From: Sclerotiophoma versabilis
Taxonomy: Eukaryota > Ascomycota > Dothideomycetes > Pleosporales > Didymellaceae
Length of the DNA: 64,000 nt
Direction of reading: 5' to 3'
Assembly: GCA_012274445.1 (NCBI GenBank)
Contig: JAAROD010000026.1
Coordinates: 248,001-312,000 of the forward strand
The position numbers were made by a program, and so were the translations under genes. The notes under the pieces were generated by a model. The model saw only the letters and a list, made by a program, of their open reading frames with translations, was not told the DNA's origin and did not search any database. Positions 54,677-64,000 of the stretch are shown piece by piece (position 1 is the stretch's first letter; each line of letters begins with the position of its first letter).

Positions 54677-57293
54677 TGTGAAGTATGAAGTTGATGAGGA
54701 GAGCTTCAATGGTTTTTTTGAGAAGCTTGTCAGCTCTAAGTGGACCTGATTGTGGAGAAGGTTATGGGGTGGCGCGCTTTGGGAGATTTGAGCTGTTTCT
54801 GCGGCGAAGCAAGTGCGTGTGATGGTCCGATTGCAGTAATACTTCGACAAGACCTGAGTAATCTGACAAGGGAGGCGCAATTTCCTGGTCGTATGCTCGA
54901 TCACACGGATGGCGAATTCGTGTTCTGAGTGGCCGAAGGTCGCCGATCCGCTGCGTGCAAAGCACGAGAGCTGTCCCAAGGGAAGGCTGAGCTCTAAGCC
55001 TTTGCAACGCTGTTCACCGATATACGTTGAAAAGAAGTTTCGAGGACAAAGGCGTTGCAGGTGTCAAGCTATTTAATGGACGGGAGCTAAAATAGTGTTG
55101 GCTTGTGAAAGATTTTCCCAGCGAAGAAAGGAAATTATCAAGGCGCTTCGACCGTTCCAAGAAACCAAAGTAGTGCAGACTGTGGGTCGAGGTTGTGTTG
55201 AAACCCGGGTTCGGTGTCGATGCAGGTGGTTCGTAGCGACTTCAAGCTTACCGTGAGCCTCGCATTTTGGGCGAGCTGCTCATCATTCGTCATCACGCAC
55301 TGCCCGATCAGCTCATCTCTAGCTCACAGCCTTCATTTCCCTATCTCTTGCTCTCAGACACCCCTCGCGCACTATCGTTCACGCAATTCGTACGAACGCG
55401 TGCCTGCCTCGCAACAACCAACGCCCATGCAATGAGGGCCAATCAGGGCGACTCTCTCACCCCGTGCGAGGGCATTGCAAGATAAGGCGCCTCGACGTAG
55501 GACAGTGATAAGGTAGGCGCTCGTGAGTGAAACTGCAGCAACGCAGTGACAGGTGCAGCGACAAGCATGGCGGTGTGGGAGCAAGCGGAGCAGCCAAGTC
55601 GGTGTTGAAGGGATCGGATGGTGGAGCTTTGCCTGACTAGTTAGCACGGCGCGGAAGCACTGCAAGTGCACCCGTAAGCGAGCATCACGCTGAAACGCTC
55701 CGTAGAGTTCCACTCAGTAAGCAACGTGAAGGTCGAACCTTACACAGGGATCTGATCTGAGGTCTTGGACGTCAGTTTCTGTTTTGGACACTCTCCTTTG
55801 TACCTGATTCATTCACACCTGCCCACTCTATCTTTCTATTCCTTTACTCATAAACGAGTATCAACTTCAAAACATTCCACAGATCTACAAATACCCACAA
55901 TCGTGGCTCAGCAACCTTGCACGCCCGCACAACACTCTGATACCCGCGGATTCCGGCGGTGGGTTCCCTGAGTTGACATCGTGTGGCTGTGCAGGTAGCG
56001 CCAGTACATTTGTTTCACGGATGCGTACCGCAGCCCGAGCCCGAAGCGCAACGGCTTTACTTCACCTCATTAATGTGCGGTGAGTTGGTTGGTCCTGGGC
56101 AAGGGCGAGCGGATACGCAGCGCAGCGCGGCGAATAGGCAAGCTGCTTGACGATCAGAGGGTTTAATCTGCCTGCGCTTAAGCGCGTGTCAGAAAAACGA
56201 TTGAACTAGGTGGGTGGTGGTTGTTGGAATGCAGGTTCGTGTCAGCTTCGTTCAGCACGAGATCGCCTGGTGTATGGCGGTGAAGTTGGGCTATAAGTTG
56301 CATGCATGTAGAGGTGCCTTATAATGCGAGATAAGCAGGTACAAATTGAGCATGTGGTGCTTTCATAGGATAGCAAGGTGAACTGCTGCGTGATAAAGTT
56401 GATAGTAATTCGAAAGGTGGTGTCGGTTTGTATGGATTCGGGGCTTGGCGCAGAGTGACACGATTGTGTCGTGCAGTATCTGATGGGGCAAATGGGGTGA
56501 TGGCTCTGCATTACGGCTAAAGTATGACCCTGGGAAATTGCGGAGCTGGTTGTTGCAAAGCTGGTAACCGAATTCAAGAAGAGGTGTTGCAGAGCAGCAG
56601 TACGAGGTGCGTGCCATTCAAGGAAGGACAATAATGATAGAAGAAAAAAAGATGCGCCATAAAGAAAGCAACGGTAGACTGCATGTTGAAGTCGAGGAGA
56701 TAGAGAGGCATTCTTCCCTGTTTCATGCTGCACGAAAATCCCTCAACTTCACGCAGAAGTCTGCTAGCTTGATGTGTCATCGTTGTCGTGCCATAGGTAC
56801 TTCAGCTTCGCACCCCTTTGTTGCTTGTGCTCCAAACTTGTCATGATCTAATTCCATAGATACTAAGGCGAGTGGATGCTGTAGCGACTACTAGACACAC
56901 AAGCGACATGGACTCTTGTTGTAGGCGGGTCGAGGTGGCTAGCCCATGGCGACATTGGCACATTGAAGTGCAGCCTGCTCGAAGTCTCGGTATCGAATCT
57001 TTGTTCTAGGCGCAGAGGCTTGTAAAGGGAAGTACGTCGGCAACTGTCAGCATCACAGTACTGCCAAATCCAACGAAAGTGGCTCATTTCATTGCATTTT
57101 TCTTCTTACGCCCTCATCCATACCCTCTGATCATCCCGCAGGAACATGTCGCAATAATTTTGCGGGTGCATGTCATGCATGTCACTCGTCATGTCGAAAG
57201 AAGCGAGCCACAGAGGAAAAGCCTTCCCATTGAGATCGTAACTAATCAGAGAGACGCCTTGTATGCCCCGCCCAAGTGAAAATCAACGCTCCT
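54677..57293. other. 2.6 kb without a supported gene
   Basis: Frames such as 55372-55713 (-) and 56242-56733 (-) have no recognisable content. A pyrimidine-rich stretch near 55790-55900, followed by short coding-like sequence, resembles a 5' leader, but the following frame lacks ATG (GTG GCT) and stops after about 22 codons. A non-coding transcript or long regulatory region is possible. Confidence 0.4.
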
Positions 57294-57957
57294 CTACGAC
57301 TCAGTCTTGACACGAGCCTTGTCGTTGGTGACCTTGACACCGATCTGCTTTGCGCGGGCGATGATGTCGATGCGCTTGCGGGCGGAAACGGAGTGGGCGA
57401 TCTCGGCGGCGAAGGTGGTGTTGTGCATGAGAAGAAGGTCGACGTCGTTAACTGCAAAGTCGTTAGTAGCAGCCCTGGTAGTGAGGTAACCGCATGACCG
57501 TACCGTTGCTGACGACGAAAGCCTTGTGGCCGGAAGGCATCAGGTGGCGGGTCTTCTTGTTGGATCCGTAACCGATCTGTGTCGCAATTGTCAGCCCAAG
57601 CCCCGAATCTCAGCCGAAACCACAACATCGTTCGCTCCGGTGGTGCGGTCCAGTCGTGATTTGTGTGGTGTGGTTTCCGTACCTTGGGCATAGCAGCCTG
57701 GCCCTTGAACCGCCTGCGGACGCGGTTGTCGATACCCTTGGGCTTGCGCCATGAGGGGTCAACGCCTGTTCCAAGTCAACATCCGTCCCTGTCCTCTCGA
57801 ACTCTGGTGTGTCATACGCATAAAGCGGTCGCTCTGGTGGCGGTTGAAGCGCTTGGTGTCTGCATCGGTTGCGTCAGTCTGCGAAATTTGCGGATCGGGT
57901 GCGTGAGTGCTGCATACGCTTCTTGACGATCGCGACGTGCTTCTTAGCGGCGGCCAT
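57294..57957 (-). CDS. RPL32: 60S ribosomal protein eL32
   Basis: Five exons, 57957-57918, 57859-57818, 57765-57683, 57576-57504 and 57451-57294, with introns of 58, 52, 106 and 52 bp, encode 131 residues, the usual eL32 length. Characteristic segments are MAAAKKHVAIVKKHTKRFNRHQSDRF, SWRKPKGIDNRVRRRFKG, IGYGSNKKTRHLMPSGHKAF and VDLLLMHNTTFAAEIAHSVSARKR. Several cross exon junctions in the right phase. Multiple early introns are typical of fungal ribosomal-protein genes. It is a cytosolic large-subunit protein, one of four ribosome-related genes in the window. Confidence 0.96.
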
Positions 57958-58632
57958 CTGTTTCAATCAGTATGCGAGCAATAATTCTACCTATACGGGC
58001 GACGTACTTTGTCTGCTGTGAGGTTAGTTTGGACGGTCGGAATCGTGGAATCAAATTGTGCTGTCTCGAATTGCGTGGTGGGCAGGCCTTGGCTGCGCTA
58101 GTGCCGTAAGCGAGAACTTCAAGCGGCAGGCGCGACCAACACCAACACCAACACCAATACCACAGCCCTACGCCCAACCTCAACACGAGGAATTGCTACT
58201 GGACGGGCACGCAGAGTTACAAGAATATCGCGCATTAATTAACAGCCATTTGAAAATTAACAGCCATTTGGAGATACTGCATCGATGGCAGCTCACTGCG
58301 CTGCGCGGCGACTACACGTCACGCCCACTCTCCAGATCATGTACGCACGTTTCTGAAATGTAGATGTTCATTTGTATCCCGAGCCTTCAAGACGCCGTGC
58401 TGAGCTATTCTATTCGTTAAGACGCTTTCAATGTCAACGTAAGATGCCATTAAGACAGGCGGGGGGTATGTGTGCTCCCGTAAACCATGTTGCGCTGCAA
58501 TCGGCGCCGTAATCCCTTAGCCAAGCCATGCTGTTTTAGGTGCATCTAACCATGCTCGTTGTGACTCCCGCTGGCGAGTATGCCTACGATATCGATATTT
58601 TCGAACCATTCAGCTTCGCTTGACGAAACTGC
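57958..58632. other. eL32 upstream region and DCN1 3' flank
   Basis: This holds an ACCAAC-type repeat (about 58135-58160) and a tandem 16-bp direct repeat at 58237-58270. The 101-codon frame at 58058-58363 (+) owes its openness partly to these repeats and is not called. Confidence 0.45.
58237..58270 (+). repeat. Tandem 16-bp direct repeat
   Basis: AATTAACAGCCATTTG occurs at 58237-58252 and again at 58255-58270, separated by two bases, about 280 bp upstream of the eL32 start. Confidence 0.9.
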
Positions 58633-61093
58633 TCAGTACTCCATGTCCTCGGTCTTCTGCTCGCTACCGCCACGCTTCTCGTTCTTGATCCACTCAACAA
58701 AGTCATCAATGACAGACGGCCATGAAGACTCCTCGTTCCAAAAGCTGATAGCCTCATCCTGGAGAGTGAGCTGTGCGAACTTCAGTGTCTCGTTCCACAT
58801 GTCCTTGTTGACGCTCTTCTTCCAGGAGACATCGAGGAACTCCTTCCACCAGTCCAGCCAAGGGGTGTTAGGAGTTGACCACTTAACTGCGGAGAGCGGT
58901 GAAGCAAAGAGAAGGTCCCAATAAGCAGTGGCGTTCTCAAGAGGAACAGCTTTTTGTTGCACGGTCTTGGCAAGGAAGAATGTGTACTTGTAGACCCTGG
59001 TGAAGACTGCCTTGTCCGCTGGCAACTGTGTCTTCAAGTTCTTGATGTAAGCCTTCTGCTTTTCGATGGTGTCACAGCTGGGCTGATTCAGTACCAATCC
59101 AAGCAATATGGGACGGGTTGATAAGTCGACTCACTCTCGCTCTAACCAGCCGTTGACGAAGCCCTCTCGAGTGATCTCGCCCATGGTCGGGGCTTGAATG
59201 ATCTCTAGTGCAGCGATTGAATCCATGCCCTCGAGATCGACTTCCAAGTGTTGAAGGTAGCTCATAGTGCCATCTACACCAACGAGGTCGGGCTCCTCAG
59301 TTGCGTCTTCACGATACTTGTCGAAGAGCTTGTTCAAGGCTGCCTTTGCAGCAGAAGAGGCGGTCGAGCCGCCGCCGCCGCCGCTATAGTATCTATGAAT
59401 CAAGAATCAGCGAAGACCAAAGTTGCGTCGTGTTCTCGGGTGAAGTGGTGAGGCGATCAAAAAGTATGACAGGTAAGGTAAACTACCGGGTGGCACGATC
59501 ATAAGTATCTACTAAGAGTGGCAAGCAGACACGTGGGTACAAGTCACCATCCTGCGATATCTTATCCAGTCGGAGCAATTCGTCAGGAGAATAGAATATC
59601 ATGTCGAAATTCGGACCCAACAGCTCTTCGCTCCGCTCCAGGATTACAGACAAAAAGCTCTGCTTGAGAACGGGGCTGAGGTTGATGTGGAACTGGAATC
59701 GAGATGTTGCAGAGTCATAAAAGGTGGATCCCGTGTTAACACAGAAAAAACGGAAGAACATTGCAGCTTGTGCTGAAGGGAGATCGTCAACGAACGTTCT
59801 GTAGAGTTCGCCAGAGTTGAATGGAACGTCCCAGAAAGGATGCGCCACTAATAGTTCGATCCAGTGAGGATTTCGATAACCGTCCACGCCACCTCGCAAC
59901 GAAACAACTGTTTCTGTTCGTGTAATGCTTGTAGATAGCGAGCGCATGGCGGCGTGGCGTGCCATGGACGTAAGTGAAAGGCCATTCCCGGCATGCGTTG
60001 GAGTTGTGGGCGTGGTTGCGCAGCGTAGCTGGTGCAGCATTGCTGTCCCAAGCCCAAGTGCTCCGTAATGCTTTGCCTGAGTAGGAAGCACAGAATGGGT
60101 TGAAGATGGGAAAAGCACGTCGTTGATCCCCGTGTTGTTGTACAGCACCTGACTCAGATATTCGGCTTGGCTCCGTTGCTGTTGCGTGTGTGGATGTTGA
60201 TCCTTAGCCCGCATATGTGACAGGGCTGCCTCCACGCCCGACACTGCAATGGACTGTGCAAAATACACATGTCCGTGTGAATCGCGCTTGTCATCTCGAG
60301 AGTCGGAAGTCGTAGATGCAGAATGCTCAGGAATTGGTGCAGGCCGCTGAATATTCTGCTCGAAGATAGACGATGTCTTGCAATGAGATAGATGACTCAT
60401 TTGACGCAGTTGACTCGAGGAACTGGCGGATCGATAACTAGAGTCTGAACCACTGGAGCTGATTCGTTTCCAGCGCTGTCGGCCTGCGAGCTGTCTGGCG
60501 CGGTCTTCTGAGGCACCGAACATGGCGGGCTATGGTAGTCGCAGGATCGTGGCTAAAAGGTGCTGTGGGCGAAGGGTGAGGTTCAGAAGAGAAGCGGCGC
60601 AGGCCATGTTTATCGGACGAGTTGACTTGTTGGCCCGCGTGGAAGGTGGCATGGTGTTGTTTGCAGACCATGCAGAAGGTGTGCCCACTGCTTCCGGCGA
60701 TCATACATGTCTGCACGTCGCTGTTCCCCGCAAAGTATGCTAGGAATGCGCGCTCAGAGCGAACTTGGGGGTACGGCCCGATGCCATGTGCTTTCCCCAC
60801 GCTGTGTACCGTCCTTGCCTTCCCAACTCCTCGAGCTTGAAGGTGCGCGAGCGTAATCGCGAATACATCCGGTATGTCGGCGGTGGGTCCAGGGTGCGGG
60901 ATATGCAATGCGTCGTAAAGGGCGCAAATACTGAAGAAGAAGAAAACGAGGCAGTCACTTACGCGTTGACGGCGTTCTGGGCATCCCAGCCGTGGCTCTT
61001 GAGCACTCGTACCGCAGCGGTACGGTCCATCTGTGTAAAGCTCATGAATTGGCTGATCGCAGCCTTCTGCTGGGCCGTGTATGCTGGAGGCAT
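58633..61093 (-). CDS. DCN1: DCN1, cullin neddylation scaffold, with a 1.57 kb intron
   Basis: Dcn1 binds the cullin and the NEDD8-charged E2 and speeds cullin neddylation. Three exons, 61093-60963, 59392-59135 and 59077-58633, encode 277 residues, a normal length. Exon 1 is the UBA domain (MPPAYTAQQKAAISQFMSFT, VRVLKSHGWDAQNAVNA). Exon 2 opens with a poly-Gly linker (GCC repeat), then LNKLFDKYREDATEEPDLVGVDGTMSYLQHLEVDL. Exon 3 carries the rest of the PONY domain (YKYTFFLAKTVQQKAVPLENATAYWDLLF, WNEFLDV-like WWKEFLDV, SSWPSVIDDFVEW). Both junctions are phase 2 and the reading is seamless. Intron 1 (60962-59393) is 1570 bp, some 20 times longer than other introns here, and contains a complete open frame on the same strand. 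Confidence 0.85.
59483..60523 (-). CDS. 346-codon open frame nested in DCN1 intron 1
   Basis: This intact frame begins MFGASEDRARQLAGRQRWKR and ends LLVDTYDRATR. The N-terminal half is Ser/Gln/His-rich and disordered. The C-terminal half looks folded (HPFWDVPFNSGELYRTFVDDLPSAQ, MFFRFFCVNTG, FQFHINLSPVLKQSFLSVILERSEELLG, IFYSPDELLRLDK). I recognise no domain. An in-frame TAG lies nine bases before the ATG, so it is not simply a coding exon read through from exon 1. The last codons contain a possible donor (CG|GTAGTT at 59486) whose phase matches DCN1 exon 2. The frame could therefore be an independent nested gene or an alternative first exon of DCN1. Confidence 0.6.
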   Translation of the reverse strand: MFGASEDRARQLAGRQRWKRISSSGSDSSYRSASSSSQLRQMSHLSHCKTSSIFEQNIQRPAPIPEHSASTTSDSRDDKRDSHGHVYFAQSIAVSGVEAALSHMRAKDQHPHTQQQRSQAEYLSQVLYNNTGINDVLFPSSTHSVLPTQAKHYGALGLGTAMLHQLRCATTPTTPTHAGNGLSLTSMARHAAMRSLSTSITRTETVVSLRGGVDGYRNPHWIELLVAHPFWDVPFNSGELYRTFVDDLPSAQAAMFFRFFCVNTGSTFYDSATSRFQFHINLSPVLKQSFLSVILERSEELLGPNFDMIFYSPDELLRLDKISQDGDLYPRVCLPLLVDTYDRATR

Positions 61094-62182
61094 TGTGTGT
61101 CAGCGACCTTGTGTATCCTTCTCTTCGGCTGTGACTGCTCGATAGCAGTCGCGAGGTCACGCTGCGCGGTATAGGATGGAAGGGACAGGCGGGAGGATTG
61201 TGGGAAGAAGAAACAAGGCAAGGCGAAGCAAAGGCTATGCTAAGCTCTGGAGGTGTCGACAGGGTCGCCGGCACAGTGACGGCATTTGCGAGGCAGCAGT
61301 TGGAGCCGACCCCACCAATTGTGCCCCTCCTCCGCGCCTCCGAATCAAGGCTGACATTTGGCGCCAGCCTCTCCCCATCCTCACTTCGCCATACTCATCC
61401 TGAGCCGCGATGCATGGACTAACAGGGAAATTGGACTCACTGTCTTTTGTGGCTCTGGCCTTCTTAGCTGGCGTCGTCACAGTTGTCGCGTCTTGGTCCT
61501 TGCGCTTCGGCATGTTGATCAAGTTACGCCTGTTGATGGGTGGTTTGCTTGACGTTGTCTGGTCGATGCGGCGACGATGATAGCGTTGAGTACACAGCGA
61601 GTCAGAACATGCTTTTTTTTATGTTGCCAGGCTATGCTTGTGATTGTGTCGTCAGTGCGTTCGTGGTGAATGTGTGTGCGTCAAACTTCGCTCACACGGC
61701 ACAGAGAGATGGTTATGGTGAATGTGTCTGTCAGATGTGAGCCCTTCTAACGGCACCAATGCTCAAAAGATGGATGAACGATGACCAAGACAGGAAAAGC
61801 AAGACTGGGATCCTAGCAGATGTATGGTAGTCGCGCTCGTCAGGCAGGAGCCATCGTGACAACTCGGTATCGACGGTCTTTGGTCTCACTCCTACAGCCA
61901 CCGAACAGAATACACGCAACGGTAAAATGCTATAGCAGCGGTTCACGGACATGATCCGCGGGCAAAAGAAAGATTCTCCAGGCACGCCAAATTCTCTCAT
62001 TCCTAGCAGATCCAACTTACGATAAGGATATATATACCCACGTCCCAAATGCTCCCGTGGAAAATGTACAAATTACAGCCCTGTTCTTTGCGCCCTCCCG
62101 AAGCACCTCTTCTTCAGCACTCTCTGCCTCCGGACTACCAAAGCTGTGTGTTTAGTGGAAGAAGAGGCGTTTAACCCCGCTC
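61094..62182. other. Upstream of DCN1 to MVP1 3' end
   Basis: About 1.1 kb that should contain the DCN1 promoter. The only candidate gene is the small frame at 61235-61513; other frames look random. Confidence 0.4.
61235..61513 (-). CDS. Doubtful small basic open frame
   Basis: ATG 61513 gives MPKRKDQDATTVTTPAKKAR, a nuclear-protein-like basic start. After codon 24 there is a perfect GTGAGT donor. The frame stays open to 61235, but the later sequence looks unlike protein. I found no convincing next exon before DCN1. It may be a short leader gene, an upstream frame in the DCN1 transcript, or chance. Confidence 0.22.
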   Translation of the reverse strand: MPKRKDQDATTVTTPAKKARATKDSESNFPVSPCIAAQDEYGEVRMGRGWRQMSALIRRRGGGAQLVGSAPTAASQMPSLCRRPCRHLQSLA

Positions 62183-64000
62183 TCAATCTGCAGTTGGCAT
62201 ACTCTCCACCTCCTCGCTCAGCGCCCTCCAGTTGTCCGCTTGCAGTTCTGCGTACTTGACACGCTCCTGACTCCACTCTTGGTGTAGACGCGAGACGTGG
62301 TACTGGCTCTTCTGGAAGTAGAGCAGCTCGTCCCGTATACATTCCTTGATGAAGACCCCGCGGGCGTGTTGCTGAACGATCGATTCCTTGTCCTATGATA
62401 TCGTTAGTGATGACACACTAAACATGTTAGATAGCATGGGAAGAGCGTACCCTAGAGATGGCGTCCTCGACCTTCTCGGCCTCGCCAGGCTTGGCAAGCT
62501 CAGCTGGCTTGTTTCGGATATTCTGCAGTTTTGTCTCGTTGTTTGCTATCCGCCTCTCAAGCACAGGGATGTTATCCTTCGCGTACTTGTCTCGTCTGTC
62601 GAACATGTCTCGCATGCTAACCAGGGTGTCTCGTTGCCTCTTGAGATCTTCGAGAACACCTTCTTCCCACCCTCTTGCCTCGTCTTCGAGCAATTGCTTC
62701 GACTGATCAAGATGTCTCGCCGTGGAGTTGAGGCCTTCGTTGAGAAGCGGAACGTCGTTGGTATCGACCGCATATGTGTCTTGTGAGATTTCAGTGAGCG
62801 AGCCCAGGGCTTGTGAGAAGCGGAGGTATTCGGCTGCCATGCCTTCATTGCGCCGGGTAAGTCGTTCCATCATGGTGCAGAGGTTGATGTAGGTCTCTGC
62901 GCTTCGGCGCACGCCAGAACGGACGGTCTCGCTGAGTTCAGGGAGGGTCTTGGGTAGGGAGTCCTCGAGGTCAGGGGGCAGAGCCTTGCCGGTGAACTCC
63001 TCTTGCACCGACAGGTTTGCCTGTTTCCGCCAGACAGAAAGCTCCTGTATTCTTGTCAGCTTGACGCAGAAGCGCGATTGGATCGCCAAAGCTTACTGTA
63101 GGTACTGTGAGGAACATAACAACGAGTTGCTCTTGTGAGAGGACAGGATGTCGAACTAGCGCGTTTGTGAAGCGTACCAGACCTTTTCTTCGTTTCTCAA
63201 GGAAGCTCGCGTCGGCGGCTATAGGGTTACCGTTGACTAAGGATTCTCAACAATTATCAGGGTAGGACCAGGGCGGATACTTACTGCCTACTCTTTTGGG
63301 AGGTAGCAGGGGCAATTGCCTGAACGGAAAGCGCTTGTGAAGGCAATCCAACAACCATACAAAGTCACTATATCTGCGGACAACCTTGTTCGCGCGGCGG
63401 TTGCTCCCAACTTCGTAGTTGCGATGCTGGAACATGAAGAGGCCTTCCTTCTCGGCGATGGCAGTAATCGTTATGACCTCTTCGTTGGCAGACCCACCTG
63501 GAAGGCGTCCCAGAGACCCGCTTAGGGCAGACGGATGAGTGGGACGGCTACTGCCGCCTGCTGGTGCATCCTGGAATCCGCCAGTATTGAGGTCTGGTGC
63601 ATTGAACGGCTGAGTAGACCCTCCGTTGTAGCCGCCCCAGCCGCCATCGCTCGGGAGCGAGCTTGGAGGAGGAGCAGCGGCCTGTGGTGGTGTCTGGTCG
63701 GCGGTGGACTGTGTGGTGAATTGACTCGTTGTGCGCGCGGTTGGGTGGGGGGTGGTGCCGTTCGTCTGCGCAGGTAGCGAGGTGTAGCTGTTGTGGTTGT
63801 GCCCTTTGTGCAGGTCTGGACTGCCCCAGGGATCTGCCTCTGGGTCGCCGAACGACTGCTTGCGGAAGGGCGGGCGGGATCTGGCCGGGCTCGGCGCTTG
63901 CTGTTCGGGGCCTTGTTGCGGCATCGAGGGTGTTTGCGCGGGCTGTTCTTGCGGCGCAGGCGCGGGTGCGGGCGCGGGCGCGGACGGTGCGGGTTTCGAG
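62183..64000 (-). CDS. MVP1: Sorting nexin MVP1 (5' end beyond the window)
   Basis: Mvp1 is a PX-BAR sorting nexin that recycles cargo from endosomes. Four exons are in view: 64000-63285, 63236-63097, 63044-62451 and 62392-62183, with GT-AG introns of 48, 52 and 58 bp. The PX domain is ITITAIAEKEGLFMFQHRNY, then VVRRYSDFVWLLDCLHKRFPFRQLPLLPPKRVGINGNPIAAD across intron 1, with the RRYSDF phosphoinositide site. FLEKRRKGLVRFTNALVRHPVLSQEQLVVMFLTVPTELSVWRKQA follows, then the BAR coiled coil ending EEVESMPTAD. The frame is open to the window edge through a Pro/Ala repeat. ATG 63924 is therefore probably internal and the N-terminus is missing. Confidence 0.9.

Noticed and set aside
58058..58363. 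101-codon plus-strand frame upstream of eL32
   Set aside because: Much of it is created by the ACCAAC repeat and the tandem duplication.
1..64000. Transposons, CRISPR arrays, rRNA or secondary-metabolite backbone genes
   Set aside because: No transposase, reverse transcriptase, regularly spaced repeat array, rRNA, PKS or NRPS sequence was seen; subtle relics could not be excluded without a search.

Overview
The window is nuclear DNA of a filamentous ascomycete. Most genes carry one to six short introns (46-92 bp) with GTANGT-type donors and CTNAY-like branch sites, spacing is compact, and the gene families are fungal: Pth11-like rhodopsin proteins, ArAE/BRE4-like transporters, an alkaline ceramidase, a GH92 mannosidase, Utp8, Alb1 and Mvp1. 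The protein flavour suggests Dothideomycetes, probably Pleosporales, but this is an inference from recall and not a computed placement. I see no intact transposon, tRNA, rRNA or CRISPR array. Exon boundaries given below were read by eye from splice signals, frame and family resemblance.

Layout. 0.8-7.5 kb is accessory: a secreted protein of unknown function, a nitrilase, a seven-helix rhodopsin-like membrane protein, and a frame that looks like a young pseudogene. 8.2-16.2 kb holds the head-to-head pair RRP5 (rRNA processing) and a CDT2-like WD40 protein (CRL4 substrate receptor). 16.7-20.7 kb has an alkaline ceramidase, a multi-pass membrane protein and a HAD dehalogenase. 21.4-28.8 kb looks like a glycine-betaine/choline breakdown locus: a Rieske oxygenase divergent from dimethylglycine dehydrogenase, followed by glyoxalase II. 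29.4-36.6 kb is a second head-to-head pair, ELG1/ATAD5-like and UTP8-like, preceded by a small unknown gene. 36.9-41.7 kb has an Old Yellow Enzyme-type oxidoreductase and a secreted GH92 mannosidase. 42.1-49.5 kb has the head-to-head pair ALB1 and a membrane-anchored ubiquitin protease, then a BRE4-like transporter. 49.5-57.3 kb is gene-poor, with two uncharacterised genes. 57.3-64 kb has ribosomal protein eL32, DCN1 (cullin neddylation) with an exceptionally long intron containing another open frame, and MVP1, cut by the right edge of the window.

Functional threads. Four genes serve ribosome production (RRP5, UTP8, ALB1, eL32). Three or four serve S-phase PCNA/cullin-ubiquitin biology (CDT2, ELG1, DCN1, and a deubiquitinase). 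In three places a ribosome gene sits head to head with a replication/ubiquitin gene. The promoters of CDT2 and ELG1 each carry a tight cluster of three ACGCG cores, the MBF/MCB element of G1/S genes, which suggests shared cell-cycle control. The betaine locus and the DCN1 nested frame are the other items I would examine first.
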